From assembly GCA_947476515.1 (NCBI GenBank), contig CANJQZ010000008.1, forward strand, positions 1 through 22,472: a DNA stretch of 22,472 nucleotides. Direction: 5' to 3'. Of this stretch, positions 14,202-22,428 are shown in pieces. Positions within the stretch are counted from its first letter, which is position 1. Each line of letters opens with the position of its first letter. The notes under the pieces were generated by a model. That model saw nothing but the letters and a program-made list of their open reading frames with translations, made no database searches and was not told the DNA's origin. Both the position numbers and the translations under genes were made by a program. Source of the stretch: Flavobacteriales bacterium (lineage in GTDB: Bacteria > Bacteroidota > Bacteroidia > Flavobacteriales_D > Crocinitomicaceae).

Positions 14202-14977
14202 TAGATCATTCCTCTTATGACTCCTTTGTCTGAGCTTTCTATAAACTGCACAATTTCATCTCTAATGGCACTTTCTGGAAATGTATCTTTTACATTTTGT
14301 ATCCCTTTGGACATATTACTACTTTGAATATAAATACTTCGGTAAACATCTTCAATAGTTCTAACTTCTTCATCTGTAAATCCTCTTCTACGCAAGCCAA
14401 CAGAATTTACTCCAGCAAATGTCATAGGCTCTCTTGCTGATTTAATAAATGGTGGAACATCTTTTCTAATCAGAGATGCGCCACCAATAAAAGCATGGCG
14501 TCCTATATGAACAAATTGTTGTGCGGCAACTTTCCCTTCTAAAATGGCATAATCATCAATAACAACATGCCCAGAAAGACCAACATAACTTGCAAGAATC
14601 ACATTATTTCCAATTTGGCAATCATGTGCAACATGTACATAGGTCATCAATAAACAATTTTTTCCAATAGAAGTTTTCCATTTATCTTTTGTACCTCGGT
14701 GAATTGTAACACATTCTCTTATCTTGGTATTATCTCCAATTTCTACTGTTGTATATTCCCCTTCGAATTTTAAATCTTGTGGAATTACACCAATCACAGC
14801 GCCTGGGAAAACTTCACAATTACAGCCAATTCTTGTTCCTGGATATATAGTAACATTCGAGTGAATATGAGAACCTTCTCCAATAATTACATCCTCATGA
14901 ATGCAGGTAAAGGGATCAACCCTTACATTATTGTGTAATTTGGCTAAGTGTGAAATGGACGCTAAAGGACTTTGCAT
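14201..14977 (-). CDS. lpxA: Acyl-ACP--UDP-N-acetylglucosamine O-acyltransferase
   Basis: LpxA transfers a 3-hydroxyacyl chain from ACP to UDP-GlcNAc, the first step of lipid A synthesis, in the cytosol as a homotrimer. The 258 residues show the left-handed parallel beta-helix hexapeptide pattern from the N-terminus to about residue 190. The catalytic His118 lies in YVHVAHDCQIG, equivalent to E. coli His125. Other landmarks are TIHRGT, GHVVIDDYAILEG, AAQQFVHIGRHAFIGG, and GVNSVGLRRRGF at the start of the helical C-terminal domain. The gene starts 2 bases after lpxC-fabZ and its TAA overlaps the ATG of the next gene by one base. It is thus the third gene of the lpxD-lpxC/fabZ-lpxA block. Confidence 0.97.
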   Translation of the reverse strand: MQSPLASISHLAKLHNNVRVDPFTCIHEDVIIGEGSHIHSNVTIYPGTRIGCNCEVFPGAVIGVIPQDLKFEGEYTTVEIGDNTKIRECVTIHRGTKDKWKTSIGKNCLLMTYVHVAHDCQIGNNVILASYVGLSGHVVIDDYAILEGKVAAQQFVHIGRHAFIGGASLIRKDVPPFIKSAREPMTFAGVNSVGLRRRGFTDEEVRTIEDVYRSIYIQSSNMSKGIQNVKDTFPESAIRDEIVQFIESSDKGVIRGMI

Positions 14978-14979
14978 AA

Positions 14980-16380
14980 TTATACTTTATCTTTGATTAC
15001 TTGAGCAAGCATTTCAGCTTCCATAACTAGATTACCATTAACATAAGCTTTCCCACCCATTTCAACCAAACCTCTTCTTATGGGTGAAATTAGGTTTAAT
15101 TCAAAAACCAAGGTATCTCCGGGTACTACTTTTTGTTTAAATTTCACTTTATCTATTTTCATAAAATAAGTAGAATACAAATGTGGCTCATCCACTTTAC
15201 TTAGTGCGAAAATACCTCCAACTTGTGCCATTGCTTCAATTTGAAGAACACCTGGAAATACTGGATTTCCCGGAAAATGACCTGTAAAAATCGGTTCGTT
15301 CATGGTGACATTTTTAACCCCGATTATAGTTAGGTCATTTATCTCCATGATTTTATCCACCATCAAAAACGGAAAGCGATGTGGAAGCATACTTTCTATT
15401 GCGATACTATCGTAAAGTGGTGTTTTGGTGATATCAAACACTCGGCCTTGATTTTGTTGTTTTTTGATTTGTTCTTTGAGGATTTTTGCAAAACGAACAT
15501 TCCCAGAGTGTCCTGGACGAGCCGCTAAAATATGTGCTCTAATTGGTTTTCCAATAAGTGCTAAATCACCAACAATATCTAATAATTTATGTCGAGCGGG
15601 TTCATTTTCATATTTTAATTTTGAACTATTTAATACACCTAGTCCTTCTATTTCAATTTTCAAATCTTCCTTACCCAATAATTTTGCAAGTCGATTCAAC
15701 TCTTCTTTTGAAATATCAATTCGATCGACCAATACAATTGCATTGTCTAAGTCGCCACCTTTAATTAAATTATTTTGGGCTAGATATTCTAATTCTCTCA
15801 AGAAGACAAAGGTTCTACAAGGAGCAATGTCAGTATTAAAATCACTAATATCATACATACTTGCATGTTGAGTGCCAAGCACGGGTGATTTATAATCAAC
15901 CATTACAGTTAATCTATAATTTTTGTCAGGAATTGCTAAAAATTCAATTCCATTCTCAACATCTTCCCAAGGAATATTTTCAGATAGTTCAAAATAGTCT
16001 CTTTCGGCTTCTTGCTCTAAATAACCAGTTTCCAAAATAGCATCTACATACAATTTTGAGCTTCCGTCCATGATAGGAACTTCAGGAGCATTAAGTTTAA
16101 TTAAAGCATTGTCAATTTGACAACCATAAAGTGCAGCAAGCACATGTTCAGTTGTATAAACTCGCGCTCCTGCATACTCAAGGGTAGTTCCTCTATCGGT
16201 TGCTACAACTAAATCCACATCTGCTTTAATTATTGGTTCACCTGGTAAATCAATTCTTTGAAACTTATAACCGTGATTGTCGGGGGCTGGACAAATTTCG
16301 AGAGTTACAGATTCTCCAGTATGCAAACCAATTCCTTTAAATTGAATGGATGCTTTGAGGGTACATTGTTTTTCTGACAT
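14980..16380 (-). CDS. lpxC/fabZ: Bifunctional UDP-3-O-acyl-GlcNAc deacetylase / 3-hydroxyacyl-ACP dehydratase (LpxC-FabZ fusion)
   Basis: This 466-residue fusion joins two enzymes, an arrangement typical of Bacteroidota. LpxC (about 1-305) removes the N-acetyl group in the committed lipid A step; its zinc and catalytic residues are visible as Glu78-His79 (TTEHVLAAL), His264 and Asp268 (RHKLLDIVGDL), and His291 (RPGHSGN). FabZ (about 320-466) dehydrates 3-hydroxyacyl-ACP in fatty-acid elongation, with catalytic His368 in TGHFPGNPVFPG and Glu382 in QIEAMAQ. A charged linker (about 300-320) connects them. One polypeptide thus holds the two activities that compete for 3-hydroxyacyl-ACP flux, which should keep their amounts equal. 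The gene sits 4 bases after lpxD and 2 bases before lpxA. Confidence 0.97.
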   Translation of the reverse strand: MSEKQCTLKASIQFKGIGLHTGESVTLEICPAPDNHGYKFQRIDLPGEPIIKADVDLVVATDRGTTLEYAGARVYTTEHVLAALYGCQIDNALIKLNAPEVPIMDGSSKLYVDAILETGYLEQEAERDYFELSENIPWEDVENGIEFLAIPDKNYRLTVMVDYKSPVLGTQHASMYDISDFNTDIAPCRTFVFLRELEYLAQNNLIKGGDLDNAIVLVDRIDISKEELNRLAKLLGKEDLKIEIEGLGVLNSSKLKYENEPARHKLLDIVGDLALIGKPIRAHILAARPGHSGNVRFAKILKEQIKKQQNQGRVFDITKTPLYDSIAIESMLPHRFPFLMVDKIMEINDLTIIGVKNVTMNEPIFTGHFPGNPVFPGVLQIEAMAQVGGIFALSKVDEPHLYSTYFMKIDKVKFKQKVVPGDTLVFELNLISPIRRGLVEMGGKAYVNGNLVMEAEMLAQVIKDKV

Positions 16381-16384
16381 GCTA

Positions 16385-17428
16385 TTACTTTTTTGAAATA
16401 AGTGCTGCTAATTTTGTTTCTAATTCAATAACCCGTTTTAACATATTTGGTAATTGTTTAAATACTATGTGCGATCTTTTGAAATCTGAAAGTGGAATAA
16501 CTGGAGTACCCATCACCGCTTGTGCTGTTTTTATTGTAGAAGCAACGCCTGATTGTCCTGCGATTTGCGTTTGGTCTGCTATGGAAAGATGTCCGCCTAT
16601 ACCTGCTTGACCGCCAATTGTCACGCGTTTTCCAATTTTAGCGGAACCAGCAATTCCAACTTGTGAAGCCATTGCTGTATGTTCACCAACCTCAACATTA
16701 TGTGCAATCTGACATAGATTATCAATTTTCACTCCTTTTCTAATAAAGGTAGACCCCATTGTTGCTCTATCAATTGTGGTATTTGCGCCAATTTCAACAT
16801 CTTCTTCAATTACAACATTACCAATTTGAGGCACTTTTTTATAGACACCATTATGATCGGGAGCAAAACCAAAACCATCAGAGCCAATAACTACACCTGC
16901 ATGAATTATGCAATTTTTCCCAATAACAGATGCCTCATAAAGAGTAACATGGGGATGAATCGTTGTATTTTCATCAATAACAGTATTGTCGCCAATAAAT
17001 ACATGGGGATAAATGACACAATTCTTACCAATCCTCACATTTTTACCAACATATGCAAAAGCCCCCAAGTGAATATTGTCTCCTAATTGCGCTGACGGAT
17101 CAATGAAATTAGGAACTTCAATTCCTGCTTGTTTTTTATTCATATCTGCATAAACTTCCAAAAGTTGAGCAAAACATGCATATGCATCGTCAACTTTAAT
17201 CAGTGTTAATGATTCAGGTAAATTTTTTGAAGGAGAAAAAGAATGATTTACGATACAAATACTAGAGCCTGTAGTATAGATGAAATCTTCATATTTTGGA
17301 TTTGATAAGAATGACAATGCACCAAGCTTTCCTTCTTCTATTTTTGCAAGTTCATTTACAGTGACATTGCTATCGCCAATTATTTCTCCGTTAAGGATTT
17401 CTGCAATTTGTTGGGCCGAAAATTCCAT
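16385..17428 (-). CDS. lpxD: UDP-3-O-acylglucosamine N-acyltransferase
   Basis: LpxD adds the second 3-hydroxyacyl chain, at the 2-amino group of the LpxC product, in lipid A synthesis. The 347 residues hold the N-terminal uridine-binding domain (about 1-100, [17 protein letters not shown]). A left-handed beta-helix of hexapeptide repeats follows (about 105-310), with [13 protein letters not shown], the catalytic His243 in [11 protein letters not shown], and [10 protein letters not shown]-terminal helix ([14 protein letters not shown] and onward) binds acyl carrier protein in relatives. It is the first gene of the lpx block, and only 4 bases lie between its ATG and a -7 promoter element. The gap to the upstream hypothetical gene is 96 bases without a convincing terminator. 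Confidence 0.97.
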   Translation of the reverse strand: MEFSAQQIAEILNGEIIGDSNVTVNELAKIEEGKLGALSFLSNPKYEDFIYTTGSSICIVNHSFSPSKNLPESLTLIKVDDAYACFAQLLEVYADMNKKQAGIEVPNFIDPSAQLGDNIHLGAFAYVGKNVRIGKNCVIYPHVFIGDNTVIDENTTIHPHVTLYEASVIGKNCIIHAGVVIGSDGFGFAPDHNGVYKKVPQIGNVVIEEDVEIGANTTIDRATMGSTFIRKGVKIDNLCQIAHNVEVGEHTAMASQVGIAGSAKIGKRVTIGGQAGIGGHLSIADQTQIAGQSGVASTIKTAQAVMGTPVIPLSDFKRSHIVFKQLPNMLKRVIELETKLAALISKK

Positions 17429-17432
17429 GATT

Positions 17433-17440
17433 CAAAAATA
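17433..17440 (-). promoter_or_regulatory. Putative -7 element directly before lpxD
   Basis: The minus strand reads TATTTTTG, a perfect TAnnTTTG match ending four bases before the lpxD ATG. A clear -33 TTG at the right distance is missing. If used, transcription would start at or next to the A of the ATG. Confidence 0.38.
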
Positions 17441-17524
17441 GTAATTACAAATTGAATGAAATAAACAGAATAACATACTTATTAACAACAAAAGGTGATA
17501 AAATCATAGAGATAAACTTGGAAA

Positions 17525-18205
17525 TTATTTTTTTTCCGATAATCTTTTGATTGTAATTTTCTCTTTATACCAAGTCGCCTCTATTTCAAAATTGTCATTT
17601 TCCAGAAAATGCAATGAGTTTTGGCCATCAAATTTAGTCTTTTCGAAATTGATGTATGAGTTCTTCTCCAATTTAGCTTGCAGATCCTTACTTTTAATAA
17701 AGCCTAAATTCTTTAATTGTTTTTTAAGATTTTCATTTTCTCCAAAATAGAAAAGCTCATCATTTTTAGGGAAATAGATTGGAATTCCTTTTCCATTAAT
17801 TGAATTGCGCACTTTATTAATCGCAGGAATTATTTCTTTAGAATTTATTTTAAGTTCACTTACAAAACTTCCATCAGGCAGAGTGAATATCCAGTTGATT
17901 TTTTTACCTTTTGGAGTTACACAGGACATCAAATAAGCTCGAGGCTCACCTTTCTTTTTACTTTCAGAAAAAACAACAGACCCATTATCGATCATTTTCT
18001 TTACTTCTGAACGATCTAGTTTTAACTTAGTAAAATTCAGGGAATCTTCAGTATGTATATAAATAATTCTTTGGAGAATTGATTCTTTTACTTTGTTTTC
18101 TGGTAACCAAGAGCAACCTCTATTTTTAAAAAAGACAAACACGCAAAATAATCCAATTACAAATCCAATTCCGTATAACTTCAATCGTTTAAAAAAATTC
18201 TCCAT
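17525..18205 (-). CDS. Hypothetical single-span membrane-anchored protein
   Basis: I do not recognise a named family for this 226-residue protein. It starts with a basic segment and one hydrophobic span (about residues 10-27), so it is probably anchored in the inner membrane with the rest in the periplasm. A short RGCSWLPENKVKESI motif follows directly after the span. I recall similar motifs in other flavobacterial hypotheticals, but that is unverified. The remainder is Lys-rich and mixed alpha/beta, with KINWIFTLPDGSFVSELKI (about 103-121) as a likely beta region. It begins 17 bases after the U-tract of the thioredoxin terminator and precedes lpxD. Gene reality is well supported by length and codon use; function is unknown. 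Confidence 0.75.
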   Translation of the reverse strand: MENFFKRLKLYGIGFVIGLFCVFVFFKNRGCSWLPENKVKESILQRIIYIHTEDSLNFTKLKLDRSEVKKMIDNGSVVFSESKKKGEPRAYLMSCVTPKGKKINWIFTLPDGSFVSELKINSKEIIPAINKVRNSINGKGIPIYFPKNDELFYFGENENLKKQLKNLGFIKSKDLQAKLEKNSYINFEKTKFDGQNSLHFLENDNFEIEATWYKEKITIKRLSEKK

Positions 18206-18222
18206 GAAAAAGTTTTGTATAT

Positions 18223-18246
18223 AAAAAAAGTCGATTGCTCGACTTT
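18223..18246 (-). terminator. Intrinsic terminator of trxA
   Basis: The minus strand forms a perfect 8-bp stem AAAGTCGA - GCAA - TCGACTTT with a GNRA-type tetraloop, followed by TTTTATA. It begins 10 bases after the thioredoxin stop codon. Stem, loop and U-tract are all as expected for strong Rho-independent termination. Confidence 0.9.
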
Positions 18247-18255
18247 CAGTTTTTA

Positions 18256-18573
18256 TTATAAAATAGCGTCTAATTTCGCCATTAAAGTTGCTTTGGGTAC
18301 AGCGCCAACTGATTTGTCGACCACTTCTCCATTTTTTATAAATAGAACAGTTGGAATACTTCTAACACCAAATTTGGCAGAAACTGAAGAGTTTAAATCA
18401 ACATTGACTTTACCAATTAAAGCTTTTCCGTCGTATTCAGTGGCCATTTCTTCTATAACTGGACCTATCATGCGACAAGGTCCACACCATTCTGCCCAGA
18501 AGTCAACAACAACCGGTTGAGTCGAGTTCATTACCAACTCATCAAAATTTGCATCTGTAATTTCTAATGCCAT
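18256..18573 (-). CDS. trxA: Thioredoxin
   Basis: This 105-residue protein is a classical cytosolic thioredoxin, reducing protein disulfides with electrons from thioredoxin reductase. The active site WCGPCRM has Cys30 and Cys33, preceded by [10 protein letters not shown]. The cis-proline loop is in [12 protein letters not shown], and VGAVPKATL follows at the C-terminus. There is no signal peptide, which separates it from envelope thiol-disulfide proteins of the TlpA/ResA type. The ATG at 18573 is 75 bases after the uvrA stop, and a strong terminator follows the gene, so it is either its own unit or the last gene after uvrA. A one-mismatch -7 element TAATTTTA (18612-18619) is too weak to settle this. 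Confidence 0.97.
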   Translation of the reverse strand: MALEITDANFDELVMNSTQPVVVDFWAEWCGPCRMIGPVIEEMATEYDGKALIGKVNVDLNSSVSAKFGVRSIPTVLFIKNGEVVDKSVGAVPKATLMAKLDAIL

Positions 18574-18648
18574 GTTTTTAGTTTTAAATAATTATTCTTT
18601 CAATTGAGCGGTAAAATTAATTCAATTTTTACTAACGGATTCATTTAT

Positions 18649-21489
18649 TTAATGTTTTTTAGAATTTATTTTATTTTCAAGTTCTTCCTTTAAATAGTGG
18701 GCTGTATGGGATATCTTTTCAAATTTGGATACAAATTGTTCTGGATTTCCACTTCCTACGATTTCTCCGCCTCTATTACCGCCTTCTGGACCAATATCGA
18801 TCAGCCAATCTGAAATTTTAATAATATCAAGATTGTGTTCAATCACTACTACTGTATTTCCCTCATCTACAAGTCTTTGAAGCACATTTACAAGCATTCG
18901 AATATCTTCAAAATGCAATCCTGTAGAGGGTTCATCAAGCAGATACATTGTTTTCCCTGTCCCTCTTTTGGTTAATTCACTCGCAAGTTTAATACGCTGC
19001 GCTTCGCCTCCCGATAAGGTTGTGGAAGATTGACCCAAGGAAATGTAACCGAGTCCAACACTTTCAAGGGTTGTCAATACTCTATGAATTTTAGGGATAT
19101 GTTCAAAAAATACCACAGCATCTTGAATATTCATAGACAACACATCTGCAATTGATTTTCCTTTATATCTTATTTCAAGGGTTTCTTGATTGTATCGTTT
19201 CCCTTGGCATCCTTCGCAATTGACATATACATCAGGCAAAAAATTCATCTCTACCAGGCGCATTCCTCCTCCGTTACAAACTTCGCATTTTCCTCCGGAG
19301 ACATTAAAAGAAAATCGTCCGGGTTTATAACCTCGAATTTGAGCTTCTGGAATCGAGGCAAATAGACTCCTTATTTCATCAAATACTTTGGTGTAGGTGA
19401 CAGGGTTTGATCTTGGTGTGCGTCCAATTGGACTTTGATCAATATCTATTACCTTATCAATATGTTCCAATCCTTCAATACTTCCATAAGGAAGCGGTTC
19501 TCTTACGCCGTGATAGATATGCTTTAATAAAATAGGGTAGAGGGTATTATTGATTAACGAGGATTTTCCACTTCCGGAAACGCCTGTGACACAGATAAAA
19601 GTTCCTAACGGGAGTTTGAGATCAACATTTTTTAGATTATTTCCACTTGCTTTTTTTAAGTTCAGAAAAGTGCCATTCCCTTTTCTTCTTTTCATCGGCA
19701 ATTCAATTTTCTTGGTACCCTTTAAATAGGAGGCTGTCAAGCTATCCGTCTCCAATAACCCTTGATAATTTCCCGAATACATTATTTCCCCTCCATGAAT
19801 ACCCGCGCCTGGACCAATATCAACAATACAATCAGCGGCTTCCATCATCTCCTTATCGTGTTCTACCACCAAAACAGTATTTCCTGCGTCTCTTAATTTC
19901 TCTAAAGATTTGATCAATCTCGTATTATCTCTTTGGTGCAATCCAATGGAGGGTTCGTCAAGTATATACAAAACATTGATCAGCTCAGTGCCAATTTGAG
20001 TAGCCAATCTGATGCGCTGTGCTTCACCACCTGACAGTGTTTTTGAAGAACGGTTTAGTGTTAGATATGACAATCCTACATCTAGTATAAAACCAAGTCT
20101 TGCTTTTATTTCCTTAATAATCTCAAAGGCAATACTTAATTGATCCTTGCTCAGTTTCCCTTCAATCTCCATCAGCCAATTCCACAGAACACTTAAGTCC
20201 ATTTGAGCGATATCGCCAATATGATGTTCGCCAATCTTAAAGTGCAAAGCTTCTTTTCTTAAACGCGTTCCTTGACAACCATCACAAGTCTTTTTATTCA
20301 TAAATCCTTGAGCCCATCGTTGAATAGCGGCCGAACTATCATCAGCATGGCGGGTAATAAAATTGATAATGCCTTCAAATTTTTCAGTTTGACCTTCTCT
20401 TTCTAATTCCATGTCATCATTACCATAAAGTAACAATTGAATTAAGTCGGCATCAATTTCTCCTAGTGGACTTGACAATGAATAACCTTCATTGGATATT
20501 AAATTTTCTATTTTATCAAAGATCCAAGTTTTTTTATACTCACCTAAGGGAGCAAAGCCACCTTTTCTAACGGACAATTTTGGATCAGGAATTATTTTAT
20601 CTAGTGAAGCAACACTTACCTCTCCAAGGCCGCTGCATTTTTGACATGCTCCGTAGGGAGAGTTGAAAGAGAATAGACTTGGTTCAGGTTCAGGATAACT
20701 AATTCCGCTGTCAGGACACATCAAAGAACGGCTAAAATAATGGCAGGTATTCGTTACAAGATCTTGAACCATCATAATAGCATCGCCATGTTTCATAGAA
20801 AGCAGAATGGCATCATACAATCTTTTGTAATCTTTTTCTTCCACCAGGAGTCGATCCACTACCAATTCAATATCATGAACTTTGTAGCGGTCTAATTTCA
20901 TTCCTTTGACAATGTCCTGAATTTCACCATCTACCCTAACCTTTGTGAACCCCATTCTTTGCATTTGTTCAAACAATTCCCTGTAATGTCCTTTTCTCCC
21001 TCTGATCTTAGGTGCTAAAAGGGCAATTTTTTTACCTGAATATTTTTTTTGAATAATAGATGCAATTTCATCATCTGAATATTTGATCATTTTGTTCCCG
21101 CTTACATAGGAATAAGCAGTTGCTGCTCGAGCAAACAACAAACGAAAAAAATCATATAATTCTGTTATAGTCCCAACAGTAGATCTTGGAGATCTTGAAA
21201 CCGTTTTCTGTTCAATAGCAATCACGGGACTTAGTCCCTCTATTTTATCGACATTTGGTCTTTCTAAACCGCCAATAAATTGCCGAACATAAGATGAAAA
21301 GGTTTCTATGTAGCGTCTTTGTCCTTCAGCAAAAAGCGTATCAAAGGCTAAAGAAGATTTACCACTCCCACTTAATCCAGTGAAAACTATAAGTTTATTT
21401 CTTGGAATGGTAAGATCAATGTTTTTTAAATTATGCTCTTTAGCGCCATGTATTTCTATACTTCCGCTTTCAATTTCTTTTTTGGTCAT
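18649..21489 (-). CDS. uvrA: Excinuclease ABC subunit A
   Basis: UvrA is the damage-sensing ATPase of nucleotide excision repair; the dimer loads UvrB on lesions. The 946 residues carry two ABC modules. The first has Walker A GLSGSGKS (38-45) and signature LSGGEAQRIRLATQIG. The second has Walker A GVSGSGKS (about 640) and signature LSGGEAQRIKLASELT, each followed by a Walker B ending LDEPS. The UvrB-binding and DNA-binding insertions are present. The C-terminal zinc finger is complete (CEVCNGGG and CEGCQGKRYN). The first zinc site has one pair altered: it reads CPDSG, with Ser in place of the second Cys, then CQKC. As I recall this is common in the phylum. The ATG overlaps the lytic transglycosylase stop by 4 bases (ATGA), indicating coupled translation. 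Confidence 0.97.
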   Translation of the reverse strand: MTKKEIESGSIEIHGAKEHNLKNIDLTIPRNKLIVFTGLSGSGKSSLAFDTLFAEGQRRYIETFSSYVRQFIGGLERPNVDKIEGLSPVIAIEQKTVSRSPRSTVGTITELYDFFRLLFARAATAYSYVSGNKMIKYSDDEIASIIQKKYSGKKIALLAPKIRGRKGHYRELFEQMQRMGFTKVRVDGEIQDIVKGMKLDRYKVHDIELVVDRLLVEEKDYKRLYDAILLSMKHGDAIMMVQDLVTNTCHYFSRSLMCPDSGISYPEPEPSLFSFNSPYGACQKCSGLGEVSVASLDKIIPDPKLSVRKGGFAPLGEYKKTWIFDKIENLISNEGYSLSSPLGEIDADLIQLLLYGNDDMELEREGQTEKFEGIINFITRHADDSSAAIQRWAQGFMNKKTCDGCQGTRLRKEALHFKIGEHHIGDIAQMDLSVLWNWLMEIEGKLSKDQLSIAFEIIKEIKARLGFILDVGLSYLTLNRSSKTLSGGEAQRIRLATQIGTELINVLYILDEPSIGLHQRDNTRLIKSLEKLRDAGNTVLVVEHDKEMMEAADCIVDIGPGAGIHGGEIMYSGNYQGLLETDSLTASYLKGTKKIELPMKRRKGNGTFLNLKKASGNNLKNVDLKLPLGTFICVTGVSGSGKSSLINNTLYPILLKHIYHGVREPLPYGSIEGLEHIDKVIDIDQSPIGRTPRSNPVTYTKVFDEIRSLFASIPEAQIRGYKPGRFSFNVSGGKCEVCNGGGMRLVEMNFLPDVYVNCEGCQGKRYNQETLEIRYKGKSIADVLSMNIQDAVVFFEHIPKIHRVLTTLESVGLGYISLGQSSTTLSGGEAQRIKLASELTKRGTGKTMYLLDEPSTGLHFEDIRMLVNVLQRLVDEGNTVVVIEHNLDIIKISDWLIDIGPEGGNRGGEIVGSGNPEQFVSKFEKISHTAHYLKEELENKINSKKH

Positions 21490-22403
21490 TTAGAATAGGA
21501 TGCATAATTTTTTAACATACAATTTTCTCCTGGCAATAAAAGTAGTTGAGGTTGATTCATGTTCATTAGTGAATTTTTCAAAATCCATGGATTTAATTTT
21601 CTAACTATTTTAAGGTTTACACCATGATTTTTCGACCATAGCGCTAAGTTTTTAACAGGAGATTTAACTATTATTTTTTTAGTTTTTAATGGTTGGTACA
21701 ATTGTTCTTTAGTAATATAATAGCCATAGGCTTTTGGATTTTTCATAATTATTTTGAGTGCCATTATCCTAAAAACATATCTAGCAGTTTCATTGTTCAT
21801 TTCAGAATCAAAATAATGATCAGTATATTGTCTTTTCATATCAGAACGAACTCCACCCAATCCACGATTAAATGCCGCAGCAGTCATAATCCAATTCTTA
21901 AATACAAGATTTACATTTTTGAGATATTGACAAGCAGCATGCGTGCTTTTCTCTAATGCTAAGCGCTGGTCTATTTCATCATTGATTACTAAACCATATT
22001 CTTTTGCTGTTGCGGGCATAAACTGCCAAAATCCACTAGCGCCAACCGGACTTTGAACATTCGCTAGTCCACTTTCAGCGACAGCGAGGTATTTAAAATC
22101 ATCGGGAACTTGTTCGTTTTTAAGTATTGTTTCTATTGGACCAAAGAAACGATGTGCTCTTTTTATATATAGATTAGTTGCAGATTGCGCATATGTATTC
22201 ATGATAATCTCTCTATCCAACCTTTCTTTGATGTCCTCATCTTCTAGATTTATTTTTTGACCAAAAAGTTCCATCTCCTTTGGAAGTGAGGGGAGAGATT
22301 GGTTTTGGATAGGTTTTAAAGTAGCGTTGTCTAGAGCTAAGTTATCCTTTTGTTGACAAGAAATAAGGATAAGCAAGCAGCTAAAAAGTAATATTTGTTT
22401 CAT
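21486..22403 (-). CDS. Membrane-bound lytic murein transglycosylase (GH23, MltD-like), lipoprotein
   Basis: The 305-residue protein cleaves peptidoglycan between MurNAc and GlcNAc, forming 1,6-anhydro ends, in the periplasm. A lipoprotein signal MKQILLFSCLLILISC places the lipid-modified Cys at residue 16. The SLT/GH23 domain (about 75-215) holds the catalytic Glu110 in AVAESGLANVQSPVGASG, then FWQFMPATAKEYGL and AAAFNRG. The C-terminal part (about 240-300, NLALWSKNHGVNLKIVRKLNPW) resembles the region after the SLT domain in MltD and stands where LysM repeats would be, but no full LysM is present. The start at ATG 22403 gives a standard lipoprotein signal; a GTG at 22412 is also in frame. A perfect -7 element lies 17 bases upstream. 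The stop overlaps uvrA by 4 bases. Confidence 0.92.
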   Translation of the reverse strand: MKQILLFSCLLILISCQQKDNLALDNATLKPIQNQSLPSLPKEMELFGQKINLEDEDIKERLDREIIMNTYAQSATNLYIKRAHRFFGPIETILKNEQVPDDFKYLAVAESGLANVQSPVGASGFWQFMPATAKEYGLVINDEIDQRLALEKSTHAACQYLKNVNLVFKNWIMTAAAFNRGLGGVRSDMKRQYTDHYFDSEMNNETARYVFRIMALKIIMKNPKAYGYYITKEQLYQPLKTKKIIVKSPVKNLALWSKNHGVNLKIVRKLNPWILKNSLMNMNQPQLLLLPGENCMLKNYASYSK

Positions 22404-22420
22404 AGTTAGCACATTGAAAA

Positions 22421-22428
22421 CAAAGGTA
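22421..22428 (-). promoter_or_regulatory. Putative promoter of the lytic transglycosylase-uvrA unit
   Basis: The minus strand reads TACCTTTG, a perfect -7 TAnnTTTG match 17 bases before the ATG at 22403. No clear TTG -33 element is seen at the right distance, so the call rests on the -7 motif and its position. Confidence 0.48.

Noticed and set aside
15464..15871. Plus-strand ORF of 135 residues
   Set aside because: It is antisense to the LpxC part of the fusion gene and has low-complexity composition.
14980..16380. LpxC-FabZ fusion as a new gene fusion
   Set aside because: The fusion is well known in Bacteroidota and serves here as a lineage marker.
18612..18619. TAATTTTA as a trxA promoter
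   Set aside because: It has a mismatch at the conserved final G and lacks a -33 partner at the right distance.
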